The position numbers were made by a program, and so were the translations under genes. Below the pieces are notes generated by a model. The model ran no database searches. It saw only the letters and a list, made by a program, of their open reading frames with translations, and was not told where the DNA came from. A stretch of DNA of 54,077 nt from Winogradskya consettensis (GTDB lineage Bacteria; Actinomycetota; Actinomycetes; Mycobacteriales; Micromonosporaceae): positions 1 through 54,077 of the forward strand of contig NZ_BOQP01000060.1 of the NCBI RefSeq assembly GCF_018332715.1, written 5' to 3'. Below are positions 52,913-54,077 of this stretch, piece after piece. Every line of letters starts with the position of its first letter. The first letter of the stretch is position 1.

Positions 52913-53689
52913 ATGTCCGACCGCCCCGGCCCGTTGTCCGAGTCCCCGGCCCCCGCCGGCGAGGCTCCGGATGCTGCCACCACCCCGGCCGTCCAGGCCG
53001 AAGTCTCCCCAGCTCCCACCGCTGATTCCCCGGTCCTGGCACCCGCCGCGGCCGCCCAGCCGGTGGAGATCTCGGACGAGCCGTTCACCCTCACCGAACC
53101 CACCGACGAGGAGCCGGAAGAAACGACACCGCGGTCGCGGACCAAGACCATCGTGCTCGGCTCCCTGCTCGCCGTGACTCTCGCCGGCATGGCAGTCATC
53201 GGGTACGCAGGATGGCGCATCGCCTCCCAGAAGGACGCCACGCTCACCTCGCCCCCGACCGTCGGCAACCTCAAACTGGACACCACGGAGGAGGGACGGT
53301 CCACGGCCGACTATCTCCAGACGGCGCTGTCCGCGGAGGTCGACCTGGACCACACGACGGGCGGCGTCTACCTCGACGGCACCGCCACCGACGGCGTCCT
53401 GTTCTTCGGCGGCACCACGCTGATCTGGACACCGGGCGCCGACCTGGACACAGCCTTCGAGATCATCTCCGACGGCCAGGGCGCGGTCACCGGCCTCCAC
53501 GACGTCGACGCCGGCAAACTCGGCGGAACGATGAAATGCGGCACCACCAAGACCGACAACGCCGACATGCCGGTCTGCGGCTGGGCCGACCACGGCAGCC
53601 TCGCCCTGGCAATGTTCCCCGGCCGCACCGCCAAAGACGCCGCCACCCTGATCCTGCAGATCCGCAACGCCACCCAGACCCGCAATTAA
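52913..53689 (+). CDS. Single-pass membrane protein, paralogue of the 38.6-kb protein
   Basis: The 258-residue protein has a Pro/Ala/Glu-rich cytosolic part of about 70 residues and one membrane helix near 78-98 (IVLGSLLAVTLAGMAVIGYA). The extracytoplasmic domain begins SPPTVGNLKLD. It shares with the larger protein the order TVG(D/N)L.L, a middle G.Y.D....V..FG.T region and the tail CG....VC.WAD.GSLA...F..R...DAA.L. Two cysteines (MKCGTTK, MPVCGWAD) are conserved and may pair. Function is unknown. It appears to be leaderless and diverges from valS. Confidence 0.85.
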   Translation: MSDRPGPLSESPAPAGEAPDAATTPAVQAEVSPAPTADSPVLAPAAAAQPVEISDEPFTLTEPTDEEPEETTPRSRTKTIVLGSLLAVTLAGMAVIGYAGWRIASQKDATLTSPPTVGNLKLDTTEEGRSTADYLQTALSAEVDLDHTTGGVYLDGTATDGVLFFGGTTLIWTPGADLDTAFEIISDGQGAVTGLHDVDAGKLGGTMKCGTTKTDNADMPVCGWADHGSLALAMFPGRTAKDAATLILQIRNATQTRN

Positions 53690-53706
53690 ACAGACCCGCA
53701 ATTAAA
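53675..53706 (+). repeat. Perfect 16-bp tandem duplication across a stop codon
   Basis: CAGACCCGCAATTAAA occurs twice without spacer (53675 and 53691). The first copy supplies the TAA stop of the membrane-protein gene, and the second repeats the same last codons and stop, in another frame, just after it. Confidence 0.95.
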
Positions 53707-53718
53707 CGCCCAGCAAAA

Positions 53719-53753
53719 AAAGGCCGGCTACGCATACGCGGAAACCGGCCTTT
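53719..53753 (-). terminator. Bidirectional intrinsic terminator
   Basis: The stem AAAGGCCGG / CCGGCCTTT lies between convergent transcription units. On the minus strand it is followed by seven T and serves the rRNA operon. On the plus strand it ends in CTTTACT and may serve the membrane-protein gene. Confidence 0.8.
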
Positions 53754-53794
53754 ACTATTCGCCAAAAGCGCGACGATCAACCCCAGGAACGCAG

Positions 53795-53822
53795 AATGGC
53801 CTGCCCCGAAGGGCAGGCCATT
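53795..53822 (-). terminator. rRNA operon terminator hairpin
   Basis: A perfect 12-bp stem AATGGCCTGCCC / GGGCAGGCCATT with a four-base loop (TTCG on the minus strand) lies 11 bases past the 5S 3' end. With the next hairpin it makes a tandem terminator. Confidence 0.8.
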
Positions 53823-53833
53823 CATCACGTTGA

Positions 53834-53952
53834 GTCCGGCGGCGTCCTACTCTCCCACACCCTCCCGAGTGCAGTACCATCGGCGCTGGAGGGCTTAGCT
53901 TCCGGGTTCGGAATGAGACCGGGCGTTTCCCCTCCGCTATAACCACCGAAAC
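53834..53952 (-). rRNA. rrf: 5S ribosomal RNA
   Basis: Read on the minus strand, the sequence starts GTTTCGGTGGTTATAGCGGA, contains the conserved CCGAACCCGGAAGCTAAG and GATGGTACTGC segments and ends GAGAGTAGGACGCCGCCGGA. The ends pair (TTCGGTGG with CCGCCGGA), forming helix I. Length of about 117-119 bases is normal. The exact ends are set by helix I and may be off by one or two bases. Confidence 0.95.
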
Positions 53953-54077
53953 AGTTACCAGCGGTGAACCAGTCCCGAGTCGTTTCCGACTCCAGGGATG
54001 GTTGTTTGCTGTGAATCACACAGTGGACGCATAAACGCTTTTACAAGAGCTCACTGGGAGCGTCAAGTTTAGGGTGG
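53953..54077 (-). other. 23S-5S spacer of the rRNA operon
   Basis: This stretch directly precedes the 5S RNA on the minus strand and should be the internal transcribed spacer. It includes the palindrome CTGTGTGATTCACAG, a possible processing stem. The 23S gene should lie beyond the right edge; whether its last bases fall inside the window cannot be told. Confidence 0.7.

Overview
The window is a stretch of chromosome from a high-GC actinomycete. Gene order, codon usage (third positions almost all G or C), frequent GTG and TTG starts and several lineage-type proteins fit Micromonosporaceae, most likely Actinoplanes or a close relative; this placement is inference from the sequence alone. No insertion sequence, prophage, tRNA or CRISPR array was seen. 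The left part is lepA, a MOSC protein, a DUF4240 protein and a kinase-like phosphotransferase, then rpsT, holA and a repeat-rich membrane protein. A NAD(P)-binding protein follows, flanked by two non-coding repeat fields, and then comEC and comEA on the minus strand.

The middle (about 13.9-32 kb) holds a HemK-type methyltransferase, an unknown protein, DegV, a lipoprotein, and a minus-strand cluster of hybrid histidine kinase, nadD, rsfS and histidine phosphatase. It continues with pepN, a divergent two-gene pilin operon whose second product carries ricin-type lectin repeats, a GNAT enzyme, obg-rpmA-rplU, a lipoprotein and a long RNase E/G. The last belongs with the two radical-SAM-associated genes upstream (32-34.7 kb).

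The right part holds a three-gene RsbQ / RsbP-like / STAS operon (34.75-38.4 kb), which looks like a complete signalling module: an alpha/beta-hydrolase sensor partner, a PAS-GAF-PP2C phosphatase fused to an RsbW-like kinase domain, and its STAS substrate. Then come a proline-rich membrane protein, an iron-sulfur photolyase, a PlsC acyltransferase, a PhoD phosphatase and ndk. A giant membrane/VOC fusion protein follows, then the valS-folC-DUF4233 operon, a second member of the membrane-protein family seen at 38.6 kb, and the 5S rRNA end of an rRNA operon on the minus strand.

Most genes are conserved housekeeping genes in an actinobacterial order (valS-folC-DUF4233-ndk; radical SAM-DUF2344-rne-rplU-rpmA-obg; nadD-rsfS; comEA-comEC; rpsT; lepA). 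Four things stand out: the RsbQP-type module; the paired membrane proteins sharing an unnamed extracytoplasmic domain; the pilin/lectin operon; and an abundance of tandem repeats. Repeats inside genes have periods of 33, 36 or 51 bp and keep the frame. Repeats between genes have periods of about 15, 16-17 and 40 bp, plus one G-tract array. The VOC fusion gene also shows a roughly 40-codon segment whose codon statistics fit another frame.
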